Assembly (NCBI RefSeq): GCF_029889745.1
Contig: NZ_CP123639.1
Coordinates: forward strand, 658,501-722,500
Reading direction: 5' to 3'
Source: Ligilactobacillus faecis
GTDB lineage: Bacteria; Bacillota; Bacilli; Lactobacillales; Lactobacillaceae
Length of the DNA: 64,000 nt
The position numbers and the translations under genes were made by a program. Below the pieces are notes generated by a model. The model did not search any database. It saw only the letters and a list, made by a program, of their open reading frames with translations, and had not been told where the DNA came from. Below are positions 16,142 through 26,130 of this stretch, piece by piece (position 1 is the stretch's first letter; every line of letters starts with the position of its first letter).

Positions 16142-17452
16142 CTATTCACCTTGATCTGAATTCTCATTTGATGAAGTTGTTGTATTCGAATCATCAGCTT
16201 CAAGTGTCAATTTAACTTTTGTCTTTTGTTCTTTTCCTTCGTGATAGTAGCCGACTTCAACTGTATCCCCGATGCTATGTTTGTAAAGAGCTTGGCGTAA
16301 AGTTGCTAGATCAGTGACTTTAGTCCCCCCGATCGAGGTGATCACATCATATTTGGCGATCCCACTATCTTTTAGCGGGGAGTTATCTTCGATCTTCATC
16401 ACAACGACACCACTTGTAACATCTGTTGGTAATTTCAAAGTGCTCTTGCGTGCACTTTCAGAAATATAATCAAGGTCAACTAACGAGATCCCTAAAGCCG
16501 GTCGCTTGATCTTCCCATTTTTAACTAATTCATTGATCACCGAAACGACTTCATTACTTGGGATCGCAAAGCCCATCCCTTCAACAGTCGCTGAGCTTGA
16601 ACCAGAACTAGAAAGTTTCATCGAGTTGATCCCGATAACTTGCCCCGCAAGGTTGACTAACGCTCCCCCAGAGTTCCCTGGATTGATCGCTGCGTCAGTT
16701 TGGATAACAGTTGCTTGCCCAGTCGTGACACCATTACTATTCGTTACATCGATCGTCCGGCTTTTAGCAGAAATGATCCCTTGCGTCAAAGAAGTAGCAT
16801 ATTCAGAACCTAGTGGCGAACCGATCGCAAGCGCCGTCTCCCCTACTTTGATATCATCTGAATTGCCAAAACTTGCAACTTGTTTAACATCGTTTGCACT
16901 GATCTTTAAGACAGCTAAGTCTGTAACAGCATCATGCCCTACGACTGTTGCTGAAAGTTTCTTTCCGTTGCTCAATAAGACTTCAACTTTATTTGCACCA
17001 GAGATCACGTGGTTATTTGTAACAACATATGCAGTATTCCCACTCTTTTTATAGATCACACCTGAGCCTTCACTTGTCGCAGTCTGACTTTGGCTCGAAC
17101 TACTGCTTTGACCAAATAATTCTTCTAAAGAAGAGCTGGATTGTTGCTCTGAGTAGGCTTCGACCGAAACAACAGCATCTTTGACTTTATTAAAAGCTGT
17201 TGTCGTTTGAGTACTAACGTTGACTTTAACGTTACTTGTCGAGGTCACACCTTGTGAATTGCTAGCTAACTGTGAAGACGCATGGTCTTGATAATAATTA
17301 TAACCACCAACAGCTAGGCCACCACCGACAAGCCCTGAAACGAGTCCTACTAAAACGATCTTACCTAGACCATTTTTAGGTGCTTTTCTTTGTGGTGCTT
17401 GCATACTGTCATTTGCTTTGAATTCACCATCAAATTTTTCATCTTTACTCAT
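16142..17452 (-). CDS. htrA: HtrA-family membrane-anchored serine protease
   Basis: A 436-residue DegP-like surface quality-control protease. It has a cytosolic basic N-terminus, one transmembrane helix near residues 30-50, a Ser-rich linker, a trypsin-like domain with the triad His (TNNHVISG), Asp (DLAVLKI) and Ser (GNSGGAL), and a C-terminal PDZ domain from about 320. The ATG at 17452 follows GAGGTG; the GTG at 17461 lies inside that site and was rejected. Its place after yycJ is the conserved lactobacillus order and links it to the WalRK cell-wall stress response. Confidence 0.95.
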   Translation of the reverse strand: MSKDEKFDGEFKANDSMQAPQRKAPKNGLGKIVLVGLVSGLVGGGLAVGGYNYYQDHASSQLASNSQGVTSTSNVKVNVSTQTTTAFNKVKDAVVSVEAYSEQQSSSSLEELFGQSSSSSQSQTATSEGSGVIYKKSGNTAYVVTNNHVISGANKVEVLLSNGKKLSATVVGHDAVTDLAVLKISANDVKQVASFGNSDDIKVGETALAIGSPLGSEYATSLTQGIISAKSRTIDVTNSNGVTTGQATVIQTDAAINPGNSGGALVNLAGQVIGINSMKLSSSGSSSATVEGMGFAIPSNEVVSVINELVKNGKIKRPALGISLVDLDYISESARKSTLKLPTDVTSGVVVMKIEDNSPLKDSGIAKYDVITSIGGTKVTDLATLRQALYKHSIGDTVEVGYYHEGKEQKTKVKLTLEADDSNTTTSSNENSDQGE

Positions 17453-17547
17453 CAAGTTCACCTCTTAAGTCGATATATAGCTATTATAATAGCTCTTTTT
17501 TACCTAAAATATCCATAATCCTAATTAACTTTAAATTATTTTTAAAT

Positions 17548-18366
17548 TTAAAAGACACTTAACGCTGTCGCTTGACTAGGATCAGTATCACAGAGAAGGA
17601 AATCGTGATCAACACCTAAGTCGTGTTCTTTCAAGTAGTTAGCTACTGTCAAATGCGCTAACTGCTTAACGTTATTTTCTTGACTCAAATGTCCTAAGTA
17701 TATCCGCTTTGTCCGTGCACCTAAGATCTGCACTAAAGCTTCTGCACTGTCTTCATTTGAGAGATGTCCCCGATCGCCTAAGATCCGTTGCTTCAAAGAC
17801 CATGGATAACTCCCTGCACGTAACATCTCAGTATCATGATTACATTCAAATAAATAACCGTCAGCATTTTTCACGATCCCAGCGATCTTTTCAGAGACAT
17901 AACCCACATCCGTCACGATCGCAAAAGTCTTATTAGCGTGTTGAACAAGATAAAATTGTGGATCAGCCGCATCATGTGATACGCCAAAACTCTGGACTTC
18001 TAGATCAGCAAAAACTTTTTCACTGTCGCGGGCGAAAACATGCTTTTGTTCTGGTCTTAACTTACCGATCTTAGGCGTTAAAGCTTCCCAAGTAGCTTCA
18101 TTAGCATAAACATCTAGACCATACCGCCGCGCTAAAACACCCACACCTAAACTATGATCGCCGTGTTCATGTGTCACTAAGATCTTATCAACATCCGCTA
18201 CCGTTTTACCGATCGAATTCATCAAAGCTTCGATCTTTTTGCCAGACAATCCTGCGTCAACTAAGATCTTTTGGTGTGGCGTTTCGATATAAGTCGCATT
18301 TCCACTACTTCCACTAGCTAACACACTGACTTTTAAGCCATCAGATTTTGTTTGCTCTTGTCCCAT
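17548..18366 (-). CDS. yycJ: metallo-beta-lactamase-fold protein YycJ/WalJ
   Basis: This 272-residue MBL-fold hydrolase carries the metal-binding motif THEHGDH near residue 64, plus later His/Asp ligands (VTDVGY, GHLSQEN). YycJ/WalJ is conserved next to walRK and has been linked to DNA repair and to coordinating replication with division; its substrate is probably nucleic acid. The ATG follows AAAGGAA. An IS1182-family element now separates it from yycI, so it may no longer be transcribed from the walR promoter. Confidence 0.93.
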   Translation of the reverse strand: MGQEQTKSDGLKVSVLASGSSGNATYIETPHQKILVDAGLSGKKIEALMNSIGKTVADVDKILVTHEHGDHSLGVGVLARRYGLDVYANEATWEALTPKIGKLRPEQKHVFARDSEKVFADLEVQSFGVSHDAADPQFYLVQHANKTFAIVTDVGYVSEKIAGIVKNADGYLFECNHDTEMLRAGSYPWSLKQRILGDRGHLSNEDSAEALVQILGARTKRIYLGHLSQENNVKQLAHLTVANYLKEHDLGVDHDFLLCDTDPSQATALSVF

Positions 18367-18427
18367 CTAAGATTTCCTTTCTAAAAATCGCTATTATTAA
18401 TATAGCACTTTTTGAAACTAAACAAAA

Positions 18428-20253
18428 GGGGCTGGGAAAAAACTACTAGCCTGAACTAAAAATACCTGATCAAATCTCGTTTTTGAGAAATTTGATCAGG
18501 TATTTTTCTTTTATGCTTGTTTTCGGATCGTTTTTTCAAAAATCCTCCCCCTATTTCTTTGAATAGGTGCCATAATTTTGATATATTGATCGTCAAAAGT
18601 ATCAGTCCGATCTCATTTCGAACTGCTTTCTCTCCTCTAACATGTACTCGGCGTACGCCAAAATTACCCTTCATATCTCCGAAAATGGTTTCAACATCTG
18701 TACGTCTTCTCGCGTAGATCTTTGAACCCTTTTCACTTGAAAGGTCTTCTGCGGCACTATTTTTAAAAAATTCCCAGTTATAATTTATGGCTTTAGTTCG
18801 CTGATAGCCCTTAGGTGTCTTAGCTAAGTTTTCAAGTTCTTTAGTGGCCTGGAAAACATCAGCTACGTAAACTTTAAAGTTTCTTTTGAATCCATATTTG
18901 TCCACACTTGAACTGTATCTTTGAAACTTAAATACTACACCGTCAGGATCTGTATAATAATCATCTTCTGCATGATATGTCCAATTTTTGATATTGCGTG
19001 GATCTTTTTTGTATTTGCGACTCTGTTCTTTTTGATACATTGGATAGGGCATCAAGGGAATTTTTTCAAACATATCAGTAACAGCCTGATAGTTAGCTTC
19101 ATTCCCATATCCAGCGTCCGCCACTATATATTTGAATAGTTCTAAGTTAGTAAAAGATTTTAAAAATGGCACTAATGTCCGTGTGTCCGTTGGGTTAGGA
19201 AATATATCATAATGTAGGACAAAGCGACCGCTAGTCGCGATCTGTAAATTGTAAGCAGGCTTTAGTTGCCCATTTTTCATATGATCTTCCTTTAAACGCA
19301 TAAAAGTAGCGTCATTATCTGTTTTTGAGAAGCTATTTCGTCCCTGAAAGATCTTCCTATTACGTTCGTATCTTTCTTTTCTTGGCAGAAGATCAGTTTG
19401 GAGTTTGCGTTTGATGCTTTTTAGTCTTCGACGAGCTCGCTTATTTTTTGAACCACCTTTTATGACTTTAGGTTCAGTAGCGATATCTTCTTCAATCGCA
19501 TCTAATTTAAGATCGGTCCCCTTAATAAGCTCCTTTATCGCATCACTGGACCCCAGCATATCTTTTGAAATAGCGATATCAACTTGGTGTTGGATCAGCT
19601 CGTCATAGGTCTTAGCTACTCTTTCATCAAGCGACTTTTCAAACTTATCAGAAGCATTTTTCCAGGTAAAACTATAGCGATTAGCATCAGCTTCTAATTT
19701 AGTACCATCAATAAATAAAGCTTCATCGGCATCTAACATACCATTTTTAGATAGAAGCAAGGTAAACAGCACAAAGGCTTTTTCGATGATTTCTTTAGCA
19801 TGATCACTTGACCGGAAGTTATTGATAGTCTTATAACTAACAGAAGTATTTCCGCTTAACCACATCATTGGAAGATAGTATTGATTCAATTTAGCGATCT
19901 TTCTACCAGAAAAGACGGATTCATGGTAAGCAAATAAAGTCATTTTTAAAAGCATAGCTGGATGAAAAGCTGGACGACCGGTATGTGAAGTGTCCTCTAA
20001 AAGAATATCTTGGGGGATCGAATCAACAAAATGACTGATCAAAACAGCAATATGATCAGCAGGTAATTTCATTGAATAAGTGATATCCAATTCTAATTCA
20101 GATGTGTTATAATTTTTATACATGGTAGGTCTCTCCTTTATTATTTTTGGACAACTTAATATTAGCAAGAGATCGATCATATGAAAAGGCTCACGTTGAA
20201 AAAATTCGACGTGAGCCTCTTTCTTTATTAGAACTGAGTTTTTTCCCAGCCCC
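18428..20253 (-). mobile_element. IS1182-family insertion sequence, copy 1 (1826 bp)
   Basis: The ends are perfect inverted repeats reading GGGGCTGGGAAAAAACT at 18428 and its complement ending at 20253. Inside the left end a long bidirectional terminator hairpin overlaps the transposase stop; inside the right end a second hairpin (GGCTCACGT/ACGTGAGCC) shields the transposase from outside transcription. A copy that appears identical, in the same orientation, is at 61401-63226. No target duplication is evident. It sits 7 bp after the yycI stop, inside the wal operon. Confidence 0.92.
18456..20123 (-). CDS. IS1182-family DDE transposase (copy 1)
   Basis: A 555-residue transposase with the IS1182/IS5-like layout: an N-terminal domain (HTGRPAFHPAMLLKM), catalytic Asp regions near LFIDGTKLEA and IVADAGYGNE, and a C-terminal Glu region in RRRTDVETIFGDMKGN. 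The ATG at 20123 follows AAAGGAG at good spacing. An open frame continues about 50 codons upstream but crosses the hairpin and inverted repeat, so it was not used. The stop lies inside the terminator hairpin at 18450-18510. The reading frame is intact. Confidence 0.92.
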   Translation of the reverse strand: MYKNYNTSELELDITYSMKLPADHIAVLISHFVDSIPQDILLEDTSHTGRPAFHPAMLLKMTLFAYHESVFSGRKIAKLNQYYLPMMWLSGNTSVSYKTINNFRSSDHAKEIIEKAFVLFTLLLSKNGMLDADEALFIDGTKLEADANRYSFTWKNASDKFEKSLDERVAKTYDELIQHQVDIAISKDMLGSSDAIKELIKGTDLKLDAIEEDIATEPKVIKGGSKNKRARRRLKSIKRKLQTDLLPRKERYERNRKIFQGRNSFSKTDNDATFMRLKEDHMKNGQLKPAYNLQIATSGRFVLHYDIFPNPTDTRTLVPFLKSFTNLELFKYIVADAGYGNEANYQAVTDMFEKIPLMPYPMYQKEQSRKYKKDPRNIKNWTYHAEDDYYTDPDGVVFKFQRYSSSVDKYGFKRNFKVYVADVFQATKELENLAKTPKGYQRTKAINYNWEFFKNSAAEDLSSEKGSKIYARRRTDVETIFGDMKGNFGVRRVHVRGEKAVRNEIGLILLTINISKLWHLFKEIGGGFLKKRSENKHKRKIPDQISQKRDLIRYF

Positions 20254-20259
20254 CTTCTG

Positions 20260-21069
20260 CTATTTAACACTGATCGTTTCATCCATCACATTACCGTTGA
20301 AAGCATTGATCCGTCGGTATTGGATATTGCCAGTCGTGTTATTTTTGATACAAAAGTTCCAAGTTGGCGTATAGACCATACTATTATTGACAGCTAATAA
20401 ACGCGTATATCCCATATGGCACCATAAAACTTGTGAGTTAGAGGGTAACTTATTATATTGATATAACCAGATCAACGCTCGTTGTTGACTGATCGTTTCT
20501 TTTCTTTCCCGTAAGATCTTGATATCATCCATATAACCTTGGGAATAACCCGTAATATAGCCATTTTTTAGGCTAAAGCGGAGTTGCCCATCACTTGAAA
20601 AAACTGGTTCACCATAGATCGTTTGGGTGTAGACAACAACATTTTTAGTTGATAAGGCTTGATTATAAGTATATTCTTTCCCAAATAAAACAACTTGTGA
20701 ATCACTTAATAATTCATCGATCGTTGCATTAGGCTTTTCAGGATCAGCGACTTTGACCCCACTTGTAAAATCGACCGTCAACCTGCGATTTGAATATTCC
20801 CAACTATAGCGCAACTCTTCGGCTTTATCCCGTAAAATATTAGAATTTGAACTTGAGACATAGTAACCAAAACGTGCTTTATCTGAAAGTTTACCATAAT
20901 TGATCTGATCATTTTTGATCCCTTTTAAAACTGAAACCGATGCATTACTTGAAAATGAAGTCGTTCGTTGATCGATCGTATCATTTTGAGTAATATAAAC
21001 ACTCAATAAAAAGATATCTAAAGCGATAAAAGCAATGACAAAGATCCATTCGATCCGTTTAAAATTCAT
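20260..21069 (-). CDS. yycI: WalI/YycI regulatory membrane protein
   Basis: A 269-residue protein with one N-terminal transmembrane helix (residues 7-26) and an extracellular domain. With YycH it modulates WalK at the membrane. The ATG at 21069 follows GAGGGG, directly after the yycH stop. The C-terminus ends normally, and the IS1182 element starts 7 bp beyond the TAG, so the protein itself is not truncated. Downstream transcription to yycJ is probably blocked by IS hairpins. Confidence 0.92.
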   Translation of the reverse strand: MNFKRIEWIFVIAFIALDIFLLSVYITQNDTIDQRTTSFSSNASVSVLKGIKNDQINYGKLSDKARFGYYVSSSNSNILRDKAEELRYSWEYSNRRLTVDFTSGVKVADPEKPNATIDELLSDSQVVLFGKEYTYNQALSTKNVVVYTQTIYGEPVFSSDGQLRFSLKNGYITGYSQGYMDDIKILRERKETISQQRALIWLYQYNKLPSNSQVLWCHMGYTRLLAVNNSMVYTPTWNFCIKNNTTGNIQYRRINAFNGNVMDETISVK

Positions 21070-21072
21070 TTC

Positions 21073-22419
21073 TTACCCCTCCACCTTTTTACCGTTGATC
21101 AGATCTTCATAGTTGATCCAGACATTATTATATTTAACAAAATAAGTTGGGGTCAGATCGATCACTAACGAAGCTGTACTATTTTGCGAAACGCTATATC
21201 CGATCTGGATCCCACTGATCTTTGGGACCTCAACTTGTTGCGAAGCTTCGAGTTCTTTAACGACATCTTTTGTAGCTGGTAACGTAACTGCTTTGCCTGC
21301 AGCCGGCACCGGAACTTGCAGACTGCATTGTGAAAAAACGATCTTCTTGTTGCGCACACGATTTTGGATCTGGTAAGTTCCAAAATCACGATCGGAAATC
21401 ACTGGAAAACCATCGATATAGCTCCGATAGATGACATTTTTCTCTTGCTCATCAAATTCAGAATATTTTACGTCATTCAAATTAGCGCCTAACTGTTCTA
21501 GGTCGCTAAAAGCATTGGTCAAATAACTGTTCCAAGTCCAATTTTGTCGTGCCGTATCATCAGTCAAATAATCTGTATATGTGATCAATCCAGTCTTATT
21601 GTTGACACTCAATTTTTGCCCTGAATCATCTGTATATGTTGTTTGTTCACCTTGTTCCCGCGTTGTCAGTGAAGCTGGGTTACTTTTTTCAGTTCCTAAC
21701 AAACGTGTCACATACATACCGATATTTTCCCGGTTATACAAATAGCTATAACGTGGGACACTGAGCGCTTCATCATAGTATTGTAAAAGATCATCATTTT
21801 TATAACGATAAGTGACTGGGACTCGCTTGATATTTTCGTTAGTTTTGAGTTTTTCGACTTGCGTCAGATCACCCTTACCTAATTTAGCAGTATAAACTTC
21901 CGTCTGGTCATCATTTAAAAAATAGACCTGCTTTCCTTTCAGATCAAGGGCGATATGCTCAAACGTATATGTCTTGTCTTTTGGGGTTTCAGTTAATAAA
22001 CTTTTGATCGCTCCAAAAGACGTTTTATCACCATAGTTCAAAAGCAAGAGCTGGTCTTTTTTCAAATAGTTCAAGTATTCTTGCTTACTAAGTGATCGTG
22101 GATCCTCAATATTTGAAAAGCGTACTTTAGCAAGAGCTTCTAACGTTGTTGCTACGACATCGACTTGGTTGCTCATCAACTGCATCGTTTTGTTTCTTTC
22201 ATTTAGTCCGACTGAAACAGGACGATAGATATCAGCCAATTTAACTTTATCTGCTGTCGTACTATCGTCTACGATTCGTTCGCGTTTAGCTGTCGTCACT
22301 CCAGTCAAGCGCTGCAAATAACTGGGGGTGATCCAGATCAAAGCCGTAAAAATAACACTGATCAAAACGACGATGATCAATAAAATATGAACAAACCAGC
22401 CACTAAATCTACTCTTCAT
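21073..22419 (-). CDS. yycH: WalH/YycH regulatory membrane protein
   Basis: A 448-residue protein with a single N-terminal transmembrane helix (about residues 9-30) and a large extracellular part, which interacts with WalK and YycI. I chose the ATG at 22419, which overlaps the walK end and has AAGGAG 9 nt upstream; longer starts lie wholly inside walK. Operon position and topology define the call, since YycH sequences diverge strongly. Confidence 0.92.
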   Translation of the reverse strand: MKSRFSGWFVHILLIIVVLISVIFTALIWITPSYLQRLTGVTTAKRERIVDDSTTADKVKLADIYRPVSVGLNERNKTMQLMSNQVDVVATTLEALAKVRFSNIEDPRSLSKQEYLNYLKKDQLLLLNYGDKTSFGAIKSLLTETPKDKTYTFEHIALDLKGKQVYFLNDDQTEVYTAKLGKGDLTQVEKLKTNENIKRVPVTYRYKNDDLLQYYDEALSVPRYSYLYNRENIGMYVTRLLGTEKSNPASLTTREQGEQTTYTDDSGQKLSVNNKTGLITYTDYLTDDTARQNWTWNSYLTNAFSDLEQLGANLNDVKYSEFDEQEKNVIYRSYIDGFPVISDRDFGTYQIQNRVRNKKIVFSQCSLQVPVPAAGKAVTLPATKDVVKELEASQQVEVPKISGIQIGYSVSQNSTASLVIDLTPTYFVKYNNVWINYEDLINGKKVEG

Positions 22420-24274
22420 CCCAGAGATCTCCTTCCCCATATTCTTCGTATGGCAATGAGATATAAAATGTCGACCCCTTGCCTTCGGTACTGTCGACCC
22501 AGATCCGACCACGATGCATCTCGATCACTTCTTTTGAGATCGCAAGACCAAGTCCAGTCCCTCCTTGTGCACGTGAACGCGCCTTATCAACGCGATAAAA
22601 ACGCTCAAAGATATGTGCAAGCTCTTTTTTAGGAATCCCTAATCCTTGATCAGTGATGCTCATGATCACATGGTTATGTGTCTCCAAAAGCCGACAAGTG
22701 ATCACTCCACCATCTGGTGAGTACTTGATCGCATTATTCATAATATTATCAACGACTTGAATGATCTTATCAGTATCTACTTCGACCCAAAGATCTTTAT
22801 CTGTAAAATCACGCTTGATCGTATAATTTTTAGTTACTTCTCGCGTATCATTACTGTCTTTTTCAAGCATCATATCAAAGCGATCTAAAATATAATTGAA
22901 AAGTTCATTCAAATTGACTAGTTCAAGTTCTAGTTCAACTTTACCCAGATCCATCCGTGAAAGGCTCAAAAGATCGTTGATCATGCGGATCATTCGGTCA
23001 GTTTCTTCTTGAGTTACTTTCAAAAAGGCTGGTGCGATCTCAGGATCTTGCCAAGCCCCTTCATTCAACGCTTCGATGTAGCTGCGCATACTCGTCAAGG
23101 GCGTCCGCAACTCATGTGACACGTTCGAAACAAATTGCCGGCGTTCACGGTCGATCTTTTGCTGTTCAGTAATATCATGTAAAACACAAACGATCCCGAT
23201 GATAAAACCTGAACGCCGTTGGATCAACGAAAAATTAGCATTCAAGATCTGATCACGCATCGTATCTAGATCTTCTAAGATGATCTCATCTTGACTTTCG
23301 AGTAATTCACGGATCGAATACTGATCACGAATATTCAAGACATCTAAGATCGAACGTCCAGTAACTTCAGTCGCCGAAACTTCTAACGCTTCACATGCCA
23401 TTTCATTTATGATCGTGATCTTACCACCTCGATCGGTCGCGATCACCCCATCTGACATATGGGCTAAGATCAGGTCTAAGCGGCGCCGTTCTGACTCGGT
23501 CGCCTCTTGAGCTTCTTCGACGCGGGCTGAGAGATTATTGACTGCTTGAGCTAACTGTCCTAACTCATCTTGACCATAAACGTGGACTTGTCCTGAATAG
23601 TCTCCCCGCGCGATCCGAGCCGTCTGCTTTTTCATCTCGTCGATCGGTCGCGTGATCGCACTTGAGACAAAGATCGCAAGGGCTAGCCCGATCCCAGTCG
23701 CGATCAAAGCAGCCGTAATAAAGATCACCGTCACACTATTGACGGAATCATACACGTTTTCTAAATTGGCCCGCACATAGATCGCACCGACCACCGTATT
23801 ATTATTTCCCGAAGCATTGAAAAGCGGGGTGATCGAAATATAGTACCGATGATTATCGCGTTCGTTATACATCGTCTGGGTAAAGGTCCGACCACTATAT
23901 AAAACTTGGGTGATATTTGTGTTCGTCACCTTTTGCCCGATCATCGAGCGATTATTGACATTATTTTCGCCCCGGATCACCCCTTTAGCATCAACGACTT
24001 GAATATCGGAGATATTATTATTATTGATATCATCTAAGATCGTCTTGATCTTGTCGTTAGCCTTAGCAGTATCAGCTTCATTCAACTGCGTCACCAGCAT
24101 ATTATTGACATATGCTGGGATCTCGATATTTTGCTTGAACTGCTTTAAGTTCTCGCTTTTCAAACGTTGGATGAAAACAGCTCCGACGATCTGAAAAGTG
24201 ATAAATAACAAAAGCGCAAAGACAAGTGCGATCTTAAAATGGATCGATTGGAAAAAATGTAATTTCTTATTCAT
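22409..24274 (-). CDS. walK: sensor histidine kinase WalK (YycG/VicK)
   Basis: A 621-residue essential cell-wall sensor kinase. The order is transmembrane helix 1 (about 12-34), an extracytoplasmic sensor domain, helix 2 (about 183-205), HAMP, PAS (about 265-370), HisKA with SHELRTPLTSM (phospho-acceptor His near 387), and an HATPase with the N box NAIKYSPDGG, DQGLGIP and GGTGLGL. It has the long bacillus-like architecture with two membrane spans, not the short streptococcal form. It follows walR by 18 bp. Confidence 0.97.
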   Translation of the reverse strand: MNKKLHFFQSIHFKIALVFALLLFITFQIVGAVFIQRLKSENLKQFKQNIEIPAYVNNMLVTQLNEADTAKANDKIKTILDDINNNNISDIQVVDAKGVIRGENNVNNRSMIGQKVTNTNITQVLYSGRTFTQTMYNERDNHRYYISITPLFNASGNNNTVVGAIYVRANLENVYDSVNSVTVIFITAALIATGIGLALAIFVSSAITRPIDEMKKQTARIARGDYSGQVHVYGQDELGQLAQAVNNLSARVEEAQEATESERRRLDLILAHMSDGVIATDRGGKITIINEMACEALEVSATEVTGRSILDVLNIRDQYSIRELLESQDEIILEDLDTMRDQILNANFSLIQRRSGFIIGIVCVLHDITEQQKIDRERRQFVSNVSHELRTPLTSMRSYIEALNEGAWQDPEIAPAFLKVTQEETDRMIRMINDLLSLSRMDLGKVELELELVNLNELFNYILDRFDMMLEKDSNDTREVTKNYTIKRDFTDKDLWVEVDTDKIIQVVDNIMNNAIKYSPDGGVITCRLLETHNHVIMSITDQGLGIPKKELAHIFERFYRVDKARSRAQGGTGLGLAISKEVIEMHRGRIWVDSTEGKGSTFYISLPYEEYGEGDLWDEE

Positions 24275-24292
24275 CTGCCGCGCTTCTTATCC

Positions 24293-25006
24293 TTATTCTG
24301 CTTCAGGGTTACGCAAATAATAACCGACACCACGGCGCGTCACAAGCCAAGTTGGACGACTTGGTGTATCCTCGATCTTTTCGCGTAGACGCCGGACAGT
24401 CACATCGACAGTGCGCACATCACCAAAATAATCATAACCCCAGACAGTTTGGAGCAAATGTTCCCGTGTCATCACTTGGCCCAAATGTTTTGCTAAATAA
24501 TATAGCAATTCAAATTCACGATGAGTCAGTTCGATATTTTCACCATCTTTTGAAACGACATAAGCTTCAGGGTGGATCGTTAGATTTCCGATCGTGATAT
24601 CACTGCTCTTCTCATCTTCTTCGCTTGGTGTATTTGCAGCAACTGTCGCTTGGCGGCGCAAGTTAGCTTTGACACGCGCGACTAATTCACGATTTGAAAA
24701 TGGCTTTGTAACATAATCATCAGCCCCCATTTCCAAACCTAAAACTTTATCTAATTCAGTATCTTTAGCTGTGACCATGATGATCGGCATCTCATATTTT
24801 TTGCGGATCTCACGCGCCACTTCCAAACCATCGATCTTAGGTAACATCAGATCTAAGATCACTAGATCAGGTAAGACTTCTTCAACTTTTTCCAATGCTT
24901 CTTGACCGTCTTCAGCGGTAAATACTTCATAACCTTCTTTATTTAAATTGAATTTGATGATGTCTAAGATCGGCTTTTCATCATCAACTACTAAAATCTT
25001 TTTCAT
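24293..25006 (-). CDS. walR: response regulator WalR (YycF)
   Basis: A 237-residue OmpR-type regulator: a receiver domain with the acidic pair DDE, phospho-acceptor Asp in LVILDLMLP (about 53) and Lys in VTKPF, then a winged-helix DNA-binding domain from about 130 ending RRGVGYYLR. It is essential in most Firmicutes and controls wall hydrolases. It is the first gene of the wal operon; the ATG follows AGAGGAA. Confidence 0.98.
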   Translation of the reverse strand: MKKILVVDDEKPILDIIKFNLNKEGYEVFTAEDGQEALEKVEEVLPDLVILDLMLPKIDGLEVAREIRKKYEMPIIMVTAKDTELDKVLGLEMGADDYVTKPFSNRELVARVKANLRRQATVAANTPSEEDEKSSDITIGNLTIHPEAYVVSKDGENIELTHREFELLYYLAKHLGQVMTREHLLQTVWGYDYFGDVRTVDVTVRRLREKIEDTPSRPTWLVTRRGVGYYLRNPEAE

Positions 25007-25132
25007 GATATAAATTCCTCTTTAGTCTGATCCTCTTACTTTTTACATGCCATGAGACCGTTTAAACTATCATGACATCATTCTTATTGTACTACATTCA
25101 AAGGTCCTCTTGGTCCAATATGTGCTTAATGG

Positions 25133-25175
25133 TAAAAAAACAGCGACCACAGAGCAAGATCTGTGATCGCTGTTA
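25133..25175 (-). terminator. terminator of the tRNA-Lys transcript
   Basis: Minus-strand stem AACAGCGA(T)CACAGATC with its complement, followed by a T run, just downstream of the promoter-distal tRNA gene. Confidence 0.8.
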
Positions 25176-25187
25176 GTAAATCTCTGA

Positions 25188-25260
25188 TGGGTGGTCAGGG
25201 GATCGAACCCTGGACCCACGGATTAAGAGTCCGTTGCTCTGCCAGCTGAGCTAACCACCC
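25188..25260 (-). tRNA. tRNA-Lys (anticodon CUU)
   Basis: A 73-nt cloverleaf with acceptor GGGTGGT pairing with the 3' ACCACCC, discriminator A, D-arm GCTCAGCTGGCAGAGC, anticodon loop CTCTTAA, and T-arm GGGTTCGATCCC. The CCA end is not encoded. It is identical to the copy at 25342-25414. Confidence 0.95.
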
Positions 25261-25341
25261 ATTTCATCAACGAATAATACTATAACAAAAACAAATATGA
25301 AAAGCAAGCTTTTCTAAAAGATACTTCAAACTAAGTACCGA

Positions 25342-25414
25342 TGGGTGGTCAGGGGATCGAACCCTGGACCCACGGATTAAGAGTCCGTTGCTCTGCCAGC
25401 TGAGCTAACCACCC
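25342..25414 (-). tRNA. tRNA-Lys (anticodon CUU), second copy
   Basis: Same 73-nt sequence as 25188-25260, upstream in the same transcript orientation, with an AT-rich 81-bp spacer. It reads the AAG lysine codon and is a tandem duplication. Confidence 0.95.
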
Positions 25415-25487
25415 GTTTTATCAACAAAAAACATTATAACAAAGTTTAAAACCTAGTACAAGCTTTTTTTCAACTTTCTAAATACTA

Positions 25488-25528
25488 AAATACCGCTCTA
25501 AAGCTAAGTCAGCTCAAGCGGTATTTTG
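25488..25528. terminator. terminator after the ECF S-component gene
   Basis: AAAATACCGCT and AGCGGTATTTT enclose a loop of about 19 nt between the tRNA genes and the transporter gene. Confidence 0.7.
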
Positions 25529-25548
25529 TCAAATTCAGTTGTTATACT

Positions 25549-26109
25549 TTATGTTTGGCGCTGTTGCACCAAAGTGTAGATCCTTTTTACTACGAAATAT
25601 AAAATCGGTGCGCAGATCGCCGTTGAGATCGCATTGATCACAGTTGCGGGGAGGCTAAAGAAAGCCGCTACAGCAGCTACCTTAAAGCCTGTCCCGACCA
25701 TCAATGCCTCAATGATCGAAGCGAAGTAGGAAGTTACGATCTTAGTGATCCCTGCAGCGATCGCTAAAATTGCAATGTTTTTCTTACTATCATCATATGA
25801 AAAAGCTTTGAAAAGTCCGGAAATTATCAAAGCTACAACAACGACTTCAAGCATCGTCAGCCAAGAAACAGCTAAATATCCATTCAAGATATCAAAGCCT
25901 CCCAAGCCGATGATCCCCGCCAGCATACCATTGCGTCTTCCTAAAAAAAGGATCGCCGTAACTGTCAAAGTATTACCAAAATGAATGAACGGACGTCCGA
26001 CCATCGCAGGGATCGGGATCCGCAACATCCAAATACCGATATAAATGATCGCGGCAAAAAGACCGGTCAAAATGACACCACGCAATGTATTTTGCTGGTC
26101 ACGCAACAT
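25549..26109 (-). CDS. ECF transporter S component, probably for vitamin B6
   Basis: A 186-residue, six-helix membrane protein with the typical N-terminal LFAAIIYIGIWMLRIPIP and small-residue-rich helices of ECF substrate-binding components. It would pair with a shared EcfAA'T module encoded elsewhere. It lies 21 bp downstream of a pyridoxal kinase gene on the same strand, so a pyridoxine-type substrate (PdxU-like) is the best inference. The ATG follows GGGGG at 7 nt. Confidence 0.8.
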   Translation of the reverse strand: MLRDQQNTLRGVILTGLFAAIIYIGIWMLRIPIPAMVGRPFIHFGNTLTVTAILFLGRRNGMLAGIIGLGGFDILNGYLAVSWLTMLEVVVVALIISGLFKAFSYDDSKKNIAILAIAAGITKIVTSYFASIIEALMVGTGFKVAAVAAFFSLPATVINAISTAICAPILYFVVKRIYTLVQQRQT

Positions 26110-26130
26110 ATTATATCCCCCTTCAAAAAA

